Assembly (NCBI GenBank): GCA_029257435.1
Contig: JARIBI010000249.1
Coordinates: forward strand, 1 to 64,000
Source: Sporosarcina sp.
Lineage (GTDB): Bacteria; Bacillota; Bacilli; Bacillales_A; Planococcaceae
DNA: 64,000 bases
Reading direction: 5' to 3'
In this document: positions 9,791 through 19,509 of the stretch, in pieces
Position numbering within the stretch: position 1 is the first letter of the stretch
Layout of the letters: every line of letters starts with the position of its first letter
Notes under the pieces: generated by a model
What the model was told of the DNA's origin: nothing
The model's database searches: none
Seen by the model: only the letters and a program-made list of their open reading frames with translations
Position numbers and translations under genes: made by a program

Positions 9791-12355
9791 TTACTTCAGT
9801 TTTGCTTTTAGTTCAAATAATAATTGCAAGCCTTGCAATGGTGTTGTATTTGCCAAATCTATAGCTTTCAGATTCTCTAGAATTTCAATTTCTTCAGCTG
9901 GCTGTTCTGCAGTTGGTTCTTCGGATTGTAAGTCAAAGAAACTAATTTGTTCACTAGAAGGAAGCAATTCCTTTTCAGAGTCTTTTTGATTCTCGAACCC
10001 TTCTAATAGTTCTCTTGCCCGCTGCAGCAATTCAGACGGTAAACCTGCAAGTTCTGCGACGTGAATTCCATAACTTTTATCTGCCGGCCCAGCCATCACT
10101 TTATGAAGAAATACAACTTTTCCTTCTTGTTCCATTGCCGCAACATGGACATTCATTAACCTGTCCAATTGCTCATCCAGCGCTGTTAGTTCGTGATAGT
10201 GTGTTGAAAACAGCGTATTTGCACCGATTTCATCGTGAATATATTCCATCATCGCCTGAGCTAATGACATGCCGTCATATGTGGATGTCCCCCGTCCGAT
10301 TTCATCAAATAACAATAAGCTTCTATCAGTGGCATGTGCAATCGCCTGCTGCGATTCCAGCATTTCCATCATGAACGTACTTTGACCTGATGCTAAGTCA
10401 TCTGCTGCACCAATTCTTGTGAAGATTTGGTCTGTTATCGGCAGTGATGCAAACTCACATGGTACATAGCAGCCAATTTGGGCCATGACGACTGTCAATG
10501 CGACCTGACGCATGTATGTACTTTTACCTGACATATTTGGACCTGTGATTAATAACATATTGACATCGTTTGCTAACTTGCAGCTGTTCGGCACATAAAG
10601 TGAATGGTCCATCATTTTTTCGACGACCGGATGCCTGCCGTTTCGGATATCGAGGGCTTGGTCTTCCGTGAATAACGGCTTTACATAATTTTGTGATTCT
10701 GAAATCTCAGCGAACGCAAGCAGAACGTCCAATTCGCTCAGCACGGATGCGAGCTGCTGAATGTGTTCAATGCCCTGTTTCATCTGTTCCCGAACTTCAG
10801 CAAATAATGTGTACTCCAAATCCAAGCTTTCCGATTCTGCACTTAAAATGAGCTCTTCTTTTTCTTTTAGCTCAGGAGTAATATAACGTTCCGCGTTTGC
10901 CAATGTCTGTTTACGTTCATATCTTGTGAGATCTGCAAGATGTAAATTAGACTTCGTAATCTCGATAAAGTATCCGAAGATTCGATTGTAGCCGATTTTC
11001 AATCCTTTAATACCAGTTTTCTGCCGCTCTTTCTGCTCTAGTTCAGCAAGCCACAGCTTTCCGTTTCTTGAAGCATCCCGATAGGTATCCAATTTTTCAT
11101 TGTACCCATCTTTAATGACGCCTCCTTCTTTTGCGGAAAGAGGCGGTGCCTCAGCAATAGACGTTTCTAATACTGCACATTGGTCTCCACAAGGGTCAAT
11201 TCGCTTTGAAAACTCTACTAAATTCGGCTGTTCGGATTCAGCAAGCTGCTGCTTTAAATCAGGAATTGATCGGAGCGAATTTCGCAACTGTGCAAGATCG
11301 CGTGCACTTGCACTCCCCATTGAAATTCTTCCAGCCAATCGCTCCAAGTCATATACTTCACGCAGAGCTGTCTTTAAATCATCGCGTAAAAAATATGCAT
11401 CTATCAGTTCAGATACCGTATTTAATCTATGTTCGATTTCGGGGCGGTCTGCAAGCGGCTGACGAATCCAAGTCTTTAATTTGCGTGCCCCCATTGCGGT
11501 ATTGGTTTCATCGAGCAACCAAAATAACGTTCCTTCTTTGCCGCCGGAACGGATGGATTGGACAAGCTCCAAATTCCGCATGGAGTTTGCGTCGATTGTC
11601 AGTTTAGCTTCCCGAGCCAGAAATTTAAATGGCTGCAAATGTTCTAAGCTCGTCTTCTGTGTTTGCTGCAAATATGCGACGAGCCGCTCACATGCACCCG
11701 TTGCCATTTCCGGAATCTCCTCAAAAAGTTCTCTGCCATGAGGCTTATATAAATCGCGGTCACAAATGGATAATACAATGCCCTTATTGTGGCTAATATC
11801 ACCAAGCATCAGCTGCATTTGTTCATCCACGACGGCTTCTTTCATTCCAAGGGATTCCACTGCTGCTGCAAGCGCACTCTCGTCTCCTTGAATATGCTCC
11901 ACAGTGCCTTCTCCTGTAGCCAGATCCACATAAGCGAATGCACACAGGTTTTCGGATATCCGATCGAAGGAACCGATGAAGTGATTGGAATTGGAATCAA
12001 TATTTTTACCTTCTGTAATAGTCCCTGGTGTGATGACTTTCACAACTTCACGTTTTACAATTCCTTTAACGTGTCTTGGGTCTTCTGTTTGTTCACAGAT
12101 GGCCACTTTATATCCCTTGCCAACAAGTGTTTCTATGTAACCTTGAGCGGAATGGTATGGAACGCCGCACATTGGAATTCTCCCAGATGCTCCACCTTCA
12201 CGGCTCGTCAATGTAATTTCAAGTATATGAGATGCTTCTGTCGCATCCGTAAAAAACATTTCATAAAAGTCACCTAATCTGAAAAAGAGAAAGGCATCTT
12301 CATATTGAGATTTTATTTGTAAGTATTGTTGCATCATTGGTGTATGTGTTGTCAT
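9791..12355 (-). CDS. mutS: DNA mismatch repair protein MutS
   Basis: MTTHTPMMQQYLQIKSQYEDAFLFFRLGDFYEMF; TGPNMSGKSTYMRQ; true start 12355 rather than ORF-track 12451. Confidence 0.96.
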   Translation of the reverse strand: MTTHTPMMQQYLQIKSQYEDAFLFFRLGDFYEMFFTDATEASHILEITLTSREGGASGRIPMCGVPYHSAQGYIETLVGKGYKVAICEQTEDPRHVKGIVKREVVKVITPGTITEGKNIDSNSNHFIGSFDRISENLCAFAYVDLATGEGTVEHIQGDESALAAAVESLGMKEAVVDEQMQLMLGDISHNKGIVLSICDRDLYKPHGRELFEEIPEMATGACERLVAYLQQTQKTSLEHLQPFKFLAREAKLTIDANSMRNLELVQSIRSGGKEGTLFWLLDETNTAMGARKLKTWIRQPLADRPEIEHRLNTVSELIDAYFLRDDLKTALREVYDLERLAGRISMGSASARDLAQLRNSLRSIPDLKQQLAESEQPNLVEFSKRIDPCGDQCAVLETSIAEAPPLSAKEGGVIKDGYNEKLDTYRDASRNGKLWLAELEQKERQKTGIKGLKIGYNRIFGYFIEITKSNLHLADLTRYERKQTLANAERYITPELKEKEELILSAESESLDLEYTLFAEVREQMKQGIEHIQQLASVLSELDVLLAFAEISESQNYVKPLFTEDQALDIRNGRHPVVEKMMDHSLYVPNSCKLANDVNMLLITGPNMSGKSTYMRQVALTVVMAQIGCYVPCEFASLPITDQIFTRIGAADDLASGQSTFMMEMLESQQAIAHATDRSLLLFDEIGRGTSTYDGMSLAQAMMEYIHDEIGANTLFSTHYHELTALDEQLDRLMNVHVAAMEQEGKVVFLHKVMAGPADKSYGIHVAELAGLPSELLQRARELLEGFENQKDSEKELLPSSEQISFFDLQSEEPTAEQPAEEIEILENLKAIDLANTTPLQGLQLLFELKAKLK

Positions 12356-12451
12356 TCTATTTCCCTCACAGCCTAAATAGTATTCCTTAAGTATAACAGA
12401 AGATGCTTCCATTCGTTTATGAAAGCGTCGTAGTTTCCATTCCAAAAACAA

Positions 12452-12483
12452 GAAAAAAAGCCGAAAACATGCTTCGGCTTTTA
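12452..12483 (-). terminator. cotE terminator
   Basis: AAGCCGAAGCATGTTTTCGGCTTTTTTT on minus strand. Confidence 0.75.
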
Positions 12484-13029
12484 AAACTGTGAATTATCTT
12501 TTCCTGCGCGTGAACCGCCTTCATTAGCATGACTTTGATGATGGGATGACTCATCATCGAATGACCATTCCTCTTCAAAATCATTAGGATGTACTGTAAT
12601 CATGACTTTTGTTTCACCGATCACTTCCGCCACGAGCTCGCGTTCGACTTTGATTAAGAACTTCTCTTTACAATCTGAAATAATCGCCTCTGTGCAGTTT
12701 GGCTGTTGTAACACTTCAACTCGAATTTCTTCTTTAGAGGATGAGGGTTCATCCCGATAGCGCAGACGGATTTTGTCTTTGTAGTTCACTGTCTCTGTGA
12801 ATACTGAAGTTTTGGAATGATCGTGGTGAGAGTACCAGACGTTGACATCAAATTTACCGGTTACTTCAATGGTTGATCCAGCCTTTTTAGCGCTATGGGT
12901 GTGATTGATGACCCAGCAGCCAAGAATACTGGAAGGACGATTAGGCGGGATAAGCGTGACTTCCTTTTCTGTACGCTGCTTCCCTTTTGCAATTACTGCC
13001 TTCGTAACGACTTGTCGTAGATTCTTCAG
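12481..13029 (-). CDS. cotE: outer spore coat morphogenetic protein CotE, probable CTG start
   Basis: Minus frame reads (M)KNLRQVVTKAVIAKGKQRTEKEVTLIPPNRPSSILGCWVINHTHSAKKAGSTIEVTGKFDVNVWYSHHDHSKTSVFTETVNYKDKIRLRYRDEP...; RBS GAAGGAGG 7 nt before CTG; the ORF track gives only the 102-aa C-terminal part from GTG at 12789. Confidence 0.88.
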   Translation of the reverse strand: MKNLRQVVTKAVIAKGKQRTEKEVTLIPPNRPSSILGCWVINHTHSAKKAGSTIEVTGKFDVNVWYSHHDHSKTSVFTETVNYKDKIRLRYRDEPSSSKEEIRVEVLQQPNCTEAIISDCKEKFLIKVERELVAEVIGETKVMITVHPNDFEEEWSFDDESSHHQSHANEGGSRAGKDNSQF

Positions 13030-13087
13030 TTTTTTTCCTCCTTCGTGGACTTCTTTACATCCTATGCAACAGAAGCCCAGAAAGTGA

Positions 13088-13122
13088 AAAAATCGGAGGA
13101 GAATTTTTCTCCCCCGACTTAA
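13088..13122 (-). terminator. ricA operon terminator
   Basis: AAGTCGGGGGAGAAAAATTCTCCTCCGATTTTTT on minus strand. Confidence 0.75.
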
Positions 13123-13125
13123 ATG

Positions 13126-13560
13126 TTAGGATAAAGGCTTATGTTGTGTGCTTTGTACGTAAGAACCTGTCTGCCCTTTTAGTACATCTCCACCTGTAGA
13201 TTCAATGATTTCATCCGTAACCCGATTGGAAATGGTATTCGCAATCAATTGCAATAAATCATTAACATCGTTTTGGGATTGCTTGAATTCTTGAACCAAT
13301 GGAATTTCATCAATTTCATTTTCGATTTGCTCAATTTTCTTTTCAATGATGCCTAATGCACGTTCTTTGTCGTATTCTTGGAAATTCACAGCTTGTTTTT
13401 GCAAGGACTTCAGGCTTGCAATCTTTTCTCTTACTTTTTTGTTTTCATTAATATGGGCTTCTGTTTGTTTAAATAATTCAACTTGCTCCGTGTTCGCCAC
13501 CATATGTGCAAGCTCTCTTGATTTTTCAATAATATCTTGTTTTGTATACATCTTTTCCAT
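13126..13560 (-). CDS. ricA: YlbF/YmcA family regulator RicA
   Basis: 144 aa helical protein; YTKQDIIEKSRELAHMVANTEQVELFKQTEAHI; adjacent to miaB. Confidence 0.9.
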   Translation of the reverse strand: MEKMYTKQDIIEKSRELAHMVANTEQVELFKQTEAHINENKKVREKIASLKSLQKQAVNFQEYDKERALGIIEKKIEQIENEIDEIPLVQEFKQSQNDVNDLLQLIANTISNRVTDEIIESTGGDVLKGQTGSYVQSTQHKPLS

Positions 13561-15086
13561 TATAACATCACCTTTTCCTTTTCTTTTATTCCGATAAACT
13601 CCCCGTCTAATGACCAGGACTTAGCTTGCGTAATTCGAACTTGAACAATTTTTCCGATTACATTTGCAGGCGCCCGGAAGTTCACCAGCTTACTCTTTTC
13701 GGTGTAGCCAGAGAGTACTTCCTTATTCCGTTTACTCACCCCTTCAACCAATACATTCACTATTTCGCCTTGATAAGGTTTCATCCCAGCAGCTGAGAAA
13801 TCATTGACGACTTTGTTCAGTCGCTGAAGTCGATCCTTCTTCACTTCCATTGGTACATTATCTGTCATCTTAGCGGCTGGTGTTCCTTCTCTAGGGGAAT
13901 AGATGTATGTGAAGGCCATGTCAAATCCAACTTCATTATACAACGAAATGGTCTCTTGGAATTGTTCTTCAGTTTCATTTGGAAAACCGACAATAATATC
14001 TGTTGTCAAAGTGACATTCGGAATTGCTTGTTTAATTTTCGAAACGAGATTCAAGAAGTGTTCCCGTGTATATTTTCTTGACATCAACTTCAGTATTTCA
14101 CTGGATCCGGATTGAACGGGTAAATGAATATGATTCACTAAGTTTCCGCCTTTAGCGAGCACTTCAATGAGATGATCATCGAAGTCACGCGGATGACTTG
14201 TTGTAAAACGGATACGGGGAATATCAATTTTACGGAGTTCGTCCATCAGATCCCCCAATCGATAGGTCTCATTTTCAAAGTCTTTTCCGTACGCATTCAC
14301 ATTTTGTCCGAGTAGCGTGATTTCTTGATAACCAGCAGCAGCTAGCTGACGGACTTCCAGAATAATGTCTTCTGGTCTTCGGCTTCGTTCTTTTCCGCGA
14401 GTATAAGGGACGATACAATAGGTACAGAATTTATCACAGCCGTACATAATATTAACCCAGCCTTTAATATTGCCCTTTCGCACTCTCGGAAGGTTTTCTA
14501 TGATATCGCCTTCTTTTGACCATACCTCAACGACCATTTCTTTTGATAAGTACGCTTCACGTAAAATTGCAGGGAGCCTGTGAATGTTGTGTGTTCCGAA
14601 AACCATGTCAACTTGGTCATATGTTTTCAGTATTTTTTTAACTACAGATTCTTCTTGCGACATGCATCCACATACACCAATCAGCAGGTCCGGACGTTCA
14701 CGTTTAAGGGATTTCAAATGACCAAGTTCACCGAACACTTTATTTTCCGCATTTTCTCGAATTGCACACGTATTCAAAAGGATTACATCCGCATCTTTGA
14801 CTGTGTCGGTTGGTTCATATCCCAGCCCTACAAAAATACCTGCCATGACTTCGGTATCGTGTTCGTTCATCTGACAGCCGAATGTCCTTATGTAAAATTT
14901 GCGTCCGATTCCCATTCCTGAATAGTGTTCATCAATTTCAAAATCGTCATGATAGGAAATTGCTTCTTTGCCGCGTTTTTTAGCATCTTTTAAAGATGGC
15001 GGCGTATAAACGGATTGGAAATAGTGACTATAATCTTTTTCTTTTGTTGCAGGTGCTTGTCCAGCAAGCCGTTGTTCCTCGTTCAT
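13560..15086 (-). CDS. miaB: tRNA-2-methylthio-N6-dimethylallyladenosine synthase MiaB
   Basis: [21 protein letters not shown]; radical-SAM motif [12 protein letters not shown]-like C-terminus; start at 15086. Confidence 0.96.
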   Translation of the reverse strand: MNEEQRLAGQAPATKEKDYSHYFQSVYTPPSLKDAKKRGKEAISYHDDFEIDEHYSGMGIGRKFYIRTFGCQMNEHDTEVMAGIFVGLGYEPTDTVKDADVILLNTCAIRENAENKVFGELGHLKSLKRERPDLLIGVCGCMSQEESVVKKILKTYDQVDMVFGTHNIHRLPAILREAYLSKEMVVEVWSKEGDIIENLPRVRKGNIKGWVNIMYGCDKFCTYCIVPYTRGKERSRRPEDIILEVRQLAAAGYQEITLLGQNVNAYGKDFENETYRLGDLMDELRKIDIPRIRFTTSHPRDFDDHLIEVLAKGGNLVNHIHLPVQSGSSEILKLMSRKYTREHFLNLVSKIKQAIPNVTLTTDIIVGFPNETEEQFQETISLYNEVGFDMAFTYIYSPREGTPAAKMTDNVPMEVKKDRLQRLNKVVNDFSAAGMKPYQGEIVNVLVEGVSKRNKEVLSGYTEKSKLVNFRAPANVIGKIVQVRITQAKSWSLDGEFIGIKEKEKVML

Positions 15087-15207
15087 GTGATGAGCCCCTC
15101 TCTTGATTCTGTTCATCTAGTTGAAACCAAACAGTAGGTACCCTCATTATACTGAAGGGTTTGACGTCTGTATACGAGCATAAGGGATTGTCCCCCATTT
15201 GTCACAG

Positions 15208-15243
15208 AAAAAAACTGCGGAGGAAAGTTCTCCACAGTTTTAT
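15208..15243 (-). terminator. spoVS terminator
   Basis: AAAACTGTGGAGAACTTTCCTCCGCAGTTTTTTT on minus strand. Confidence 0.8.
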
Positions 15244-15245
15244 TT

Positions 15246-15524
15246 TCATAATGATTGCTGTCGCGTTCTTTTCTCAACGAATAATTTTAAGGCAGTCCGG
15301 CCTTCTCCATTAATTTCAATATCTGCAAAAGCCGGTGCACATATCAAATCACTCCCGCTTGGAGCTACAAAGCCACGTGCAATTGCAACTGCTTTCACTG
15401 CCTGATTTAAAGCACCTGCACCTACAGCCTGCATTTCAGCAAATCCCTGATCTCTAATGACTGCAACGAGAGCGCCTGCAACTGAATTAGGATTTGAGCG
15501 TGATGATACTTTTAATGGATTCAT
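15246..15524 (-). CDS. spoVS: stage V sporulation protein S
   Basis: MNPLKVSSRSNPNSVAGALVAVIRDQGFAEMQAVGAGALNQAVKAVAIARG; RBS AAGGAGGAAATACC; start at 15524. Confidence 0.96.
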   Translation of the reverse strand: MNPLKVSSRSNPNSVAGALVAVIRDQGFAEMQAVGAGALNQAVKAVAIARGFVAPSGSDLICAPAFADIEINGEGRTALKLFVEKRTRQQSL

Positions 15525-15612
15525 GGTATTTCCTCCTTGTAAAGAATAGTGTATGGAATGCAGTTCTCCATGCACTATCCTATGAAGGAGAATGAACAAT
15601 TAGACGCTCATT

Positions 15613-16410
15613 TCACGACTGAAACGGTGAATCTTCATTAATCATTAATCGTTCTATTGAACGCGCGCGTCCTGTCTGATTGTCAATGTCAATGATGACA
15701 CCGTTCAATTGGGCTCTGCCTTGTTTAGGCACTTGGAATCGGACGGGCATATTTGTCTGGAATCGATAAATGACATCCTCTTTCTTCATGCCAAGAATAG
15801 CGTCATAAGGTCCTGTCATACCCACATCTGTAATATAAGCCGTCCCTTCCGGCAGAATACGGTTGTCTGCAGTTTGCACATGTGTATGTGTTCCCACCAC
15901 AGCAGATGCACGTCCATCTAAATGCCAGCCCATAGCAATCTTTTCACTCGTTGCTTCTGCATGAAAATCAACAAAAACAAGAGGAGTTCTTTCTTTTGCT
16001 TCTTTAATAAGATCGTCTGCTTTTTTAAACGGATCATCATGAGGCGGTAAAAAAGTACGTCCATGCAAATTCATAACTGCTAATGTGACGCCGCCGCGTT
16101 CAATGTATGTCATGCCTTGACCAGGCGCTTCATCTGAAAAGTTAGCGGGACGAATGAGTGAATCTGTTTCGTCGATGAAATCATAAATCTCTTTATGATC
16201 CCATGTGTGATTTCCCATTGTCACTACGTCTACTCCTGCACGAAGCAAATCATCAAAAATCGCTTTCGTAATCCCTCTGCCCGAAGCAGCATTTTCACCG
16301 TTTACAATTACTGCATCCGGTTCATATTTTCGTTTCAAACGCGGCAGATAGTCAAAAACCATATCTCTTCCTGGTGAACCTACGATATCTCCAATAAACA
16401 GCACTTTCAT
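15613..16410 (-). CDS. ymdB: metallophosphoesterase YmdB
   Basis: MKVLFIGDIVGSPGRDMVFDYLPRLK; NGENAASGRGIT; GNHTWDHKEI. Confidence 0.94.
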   Translation of the reverse strand: MKVLFIGDIVGSPGRDMVFDYLPRLKRKYEPDAVIVNGENAASGRGITKAIFDDLLRAGVDVVTMGNHTWDHKEIYDFIDETDSLIRPANFSDEAPGQGMTYIERGGVTLAVMNLHGRTFLPPHDDPFKKADDLIKEAKERTPLVFVDFHAEATSEKIAMGWHLDGRASAVVGTHTHVQTADNRILPEGTAYITDVGMTGPYDAILGMKKEDVIYRFQTNMPVRFQVPKQGRAQLNGVIIDIDNQTGRARSIERLMINEDSPFQS

Positions 16411-16430
16411 TTCTATTCCTCATTTCCAAA

Positions 16431-16470
16431 AAGAAAAAGGCTTCCAGCATTCAGCAGGAAGCCTTTTCCC
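16431..16470 (-). terminator. rny terminator
   Basis: AAGGCTTCCTGCTGAATGCTGGAAGCCTTTTTC on minus strand. Confidence 0.8.
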
Positions 16471-18027
16471 TTATTTTGCGTACTCAACCGACCGTGTCTC
16501 CCGAAGAACGGTAATCTTAATATGTCCTGGGTAGTCGAGCTCTTCTTCAATTCGTTTCCGAATGTCGCGAGCAAGACGGTGGGCTGTAATATCATCAATG
16601 ATATCGGGACGTACGATAATTCGAACTTCGCGACCTGCTTGAATCGCGAATGATTTCTCAACGCCTTCATAAGACTCAGAGATTTCCTCAAGTTTCTGCA
16701 GACGTCTGATGTAGTTTTCAAGTGTTTCACTTCGTGCGCCCGGACGAGCAGCTGATAATGCATCTGCTGCTGCGACAAGTACTGCGATAACGGATGTCGC
16801 TTCTTCGTCACCGTGGTGAGAAGCGATACTGTTAATGACAACGGGGTGTTCTTTGTACTTAACTGCAAGTTCTTTACCAATTTGCACATGGCTGCCTTCA
16901 ACTTCATGGTCTATCGCTTTTCCGATATCATGAAGCAAACCGGCACGTCGAGCCAGCGTAACATCTTCGCCGAGCTCTGCTGCTAATAATCCGGCAAGAT
17001 AAGCTACCTCAGTTGAGTGTTTCAATACGTTTTGACCATAACTAGTACGGAATTTCAAGCGACCTAGAATTTTAATCAGGTCCGGATGTAAATTATGAAC
17101 ACCAATGTCAAACGTAGTTTGCTCTCCAGTTTCCCGGATCAGCTCATCTACTTCACGTCTAGCCTTATCCACCATCTCTTCAATTCGAGCTGGGTGAATT
17201 CTTCCGTCTGCTACAAGCTTTTCCAGTGCCAGTCTTGCAATCTCACGGCGGACTGGATCGAAACCAGAAAGAATAACAGCTTCAGGTGTATCATCAATGA
17301 TCAGATCAATACCAGTTAAGGTTTCGAGTGTACGGATATTCCGCCCTTCTCTGCCGATGATACGGCCTTTCATTTCATCATTCGGCAAATTGACGACAGA
17401 TACTGTCGTTTCAGCCACATGATCCGCTGCGAACCGTTGGACAGCAAGGGATAGAATCTCTCGTGCTTTCTTTTCGGATTCTTCTTTGGCACGTTGTTCG
17501 GACTCTTTTGTCATCACAGCGATATCTGTAGATAGTTCTCTTTCTACATCATCGAGGATCAGACGTTTTGCCTCATCACGTGTCAAAGCTGAAATTTTCT
17601 CAAGCTCTGTCTGCTGTGTGGCAACCAGTTCTTCCGCCTTGCGTTCCATCTCTTCAATATGCTGTTGTCTTCCGGATAGCGCATCATCCTTACGCTCCAG
17701 ACTTGCTTCTCGCTTGTTGAGTGAGTCATCTTTGCGGTCCATATTTTCTTCCCGCTGCAAAATACGGTTTTCCTGTTTTTGAAGTTCTGTCCTTCGTTCA
17801 CGGATATCCGTTTCTGCCTCAACGCGCAATTTGTGATTTTCATCCTTCGCTTCAAGAAGTGCTTCTTTTTTTAATGCCTCCGCTTCACGCTTCGCCTCTT
17901 CAACGATTGTTGCGGCGGAGTGCTTTGCACCTGTCACTTTTGATTCATTCACGTTTTTGTTGTACACAAACATAACAACTGCACCGACGATGAGACCGAT
18001 CAAAGCGGAGATGATAATAGTACCCAT
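16471..18027 (-). CDS. rny: ribonuclease Y
   Basis: N-terminal TM, coiled coil, KH ([19 protein letters not shown]), HD domain ([12 protein letters not shown]). Confidence 0.97.
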   Translation of the reverse strand: MGTIIISALIGLIVGAVVMFVYNKNVNESKVTGAKHSAATIVEEAKREAEALKKEALLEAKDENHKLRVEAETDIRERRTELQKQENRILQREENMDRKDDSLNKREASLERKDDALSGRQQHIEEMERKAEELVATQQTELEKISALTRDEAKRLILDDVERELSTDIAVMTKESEQRAKEESEKKAREILSLAVQRFAADHVAETTVSVVNLPNDEMKGRIIGREGRNIRTLETLTGIDLIIDDTPEAVILSGFDPVRREIARLALEKLVADGRIHPARIEEMVDKARREVDELIRETGEQTTFDIGVHNLHPDLIKILGRLKFRTSYGQNVLKHSTEVAYLAGLLAAELGEDVTLARRAGLLHDIGKAIDHEVEGSHVQIGKELAVKYKEHPVVINSIASHHGDEEATSVIAVLVAAADALSAARPGARSETLENYIRRLQKLEEISESYEGVEKSFAIQAGREVRIIVRPDIIDDITAHRLARDIRKRIEEELDYPGHIKITVLRETRSVEYAK

Positions 18028-18132
18028 TCAGGTCACCTCCTCTTGCTTATTTTTTCATTTTCAGTCAGCTTGTACATTAACTTTCAACATACCGCCAAAT
18101 TCTTTTCAAATGGTGAGAATTATACAACTCTA

Positions 18133-18161
18133 ATTGTATCGGTGTCATATTCCCATGTCAA
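18133..18161 (-). promoter_or_regulatory. sigma-A promoter for rny
   Basis: TTGACA (18156-18161), 17 bp spacer, TACAAT (18133-18138) on minus strand. Confidence 0.75.
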
Positions 18162-18229
18162 GACGTGAGAAGTGATGACACTATGATTCTACAGTGCCGA
18201 ATGGACACAGTGGTAAATAAAAAGGTTTT

Positions 18230-18268
18230 GAAAAGCCGGCTTCCCTCCAAGAGGAAAGCCGGCTTTGG
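18230..18268 (-). terminator. recA terminator
   Basis: AAAGCCGGCTTTCCTCTTGGAGGGAAGCCGGCTTTTC on minus strand. Confidence 0.85.
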
Positions 18269-18284
18269 ATCATGCAGTATCGTG

Positions 18285-19343
18285 TTATTCTTTTTCTTCA
18301 AATAGCTCTAACTCATCTTCATCCTCTGACTCGTGAGCTGCGATTACATAATTATCACTATTCAATCCATAACTGCTGCGAATTTTATCGGAAATTTCCG
18401 CACGAATCGCCGGGTTTTCTTTTAAGAACTGCTTCGCGTTTTCACGACCTTGTCCCATACGCTCACCTTCATAAGAATACCACGCCCCGCTCTTCTGAAC
18501 GACTTCAACTTCAACACCTAAGTCGACGATTTCGCCTTCTTTGGAAATTCCTTCTCCATACATGATATCTACTTCAGCTGTACGGAAAGGCGGTGCCACT
18601 TTGTTCTTTACAACGCGAATTCTAGTTTTATTACCCATGATTTCGTTGCCGTGTTTAATCGCTTCACCGCGTCGAACTTCAAGTCTGACAGATGCATAGA
18701 ATTTAAGTGCACGTCCACCCGGAGTGACTTCAGGGTTACCGAACATAACTCCGACTTTTTCTCGAATTTGGTTGATGAAGACAGCAATCGTTTTCGATTT
18801 GTTAATAGCACCAGAAAGTTTACGTAAAGCTTGGGACATCAGACGTGCTTGCAAACCTACGTGTGAGTCTCCCATTTCTCCTTCAATTTCTGCTTTAGGT
18901 ACTAAAGCAGCAACAGAGTCAATAACGATGATTTCAACTGCACCGCTTCGTACAAGAGCTTCTGCGATTTCTAGTGCCTGCTCTCCTGTATCCGGCTGTG
19001 ATAATAGAAGCTCATCGATATCCACTCCAAGTTTTTGTGCATAGACAGGATCCAGCGCATGCTCCGCGTCAATAAAAGCAGCTGTTCCTCCTGCAGCTTG
19101 AACTTCTGCAATTGCGTGAAGTGAAACAGTCGTTTTACCTGAACTTTCCGGTCCGTAAATTTCAATGACACGTCCTCTTGGATAACCGCCAACCCCAAGT
19201 GCAGAGTCAAGTGCAAGTGATCCAGTCGATGATGTTGAAATCTCTCTATCCGTCTTCTCACCCAGTTTCATGACAGAGCCTTTTCCGAACTGTTTTTCTA
19301 TTTGTTTAAGTGCTTGATCTAAAGCCGCTTTACGTTCACTCAA
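18285..19343 (-). CDS. recA: recombinase RecA (TTG start)
   Basis: [56 protein letters not shown] before TTG at 19343. Confidence 0.97.
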   Translation of the reverse strand: MSERKAALDQALKQIEKQFGKGSVMKLGEKTDREISTSSTGSLALDSALGVGGYPRGRVIEIYGPESSGKTTVSLHAIAEVQAAGGTAAFIDAEHALDPVYAQKLGVDIDELLLSQPDTGEQALEIAEALVRSGAVEIIVIDSVAALVPKAEIEGEMGDSHVGLQARLMSQALRKLSGAINKSKTIAVFINQIREKVGVMFGNPEVTPGGRALKFYASVRLEVRRGEAIKHGNEIMGNKTRIRVVKNKVAPPFRTAEVDIMYGEGISKEGEIVDLGVEVEVVQKSGAWYSYEGERMGQGRENAKQFLKENPAIRAEISDKIRSSYGLNSDNYVIAAHESEDEDELELFEEKE

Positions 19344-19381
19344 AAATAATTCCTCCTTCAAGGTGTTTTCTATCTGTCTCT

Positions 19382-19432
19382 ACTATACTCCTTATGAGAA
19401 AAATAAACAAGAAAAAAGCGAACGAGTATTCG
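19382..19432 (-). promoter_or_regulatory. recA promoter with upstream LexA box
   Basis: -35 TTGTTT (19405-19410), 17 bp, -10 TATAGT (19382-19387); LexA-like CGAATACTCGTTCG at 19419-19432. Confidence 0.75.
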
Positions 19433-19452
19433 ACTTTTTATTATAGATTCTT

Positions 19453-19499
19453 ATTTTAATTGAGAATTCACCTTGTATTTGAATTTTAATTGAGAATTC
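19453..19499. repeat. 17-bp direct repeat ATTTTAATTGAGAATTC x2, 30-bp period
   Basis: Exact copies at 19453-19469 and 19483-19499 between cinA stop and recA promoter. Confidence 0.9.
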
Positions 19500-19509
19500 G
19501 GGGGAAAAT

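Noticed and set aside
12905-13087. Plus-strand ORF of 60 aa opposite the start of cotE
   Set aside because: Antisense to the unannotated N-terminal part of cotE; no family resemblance.
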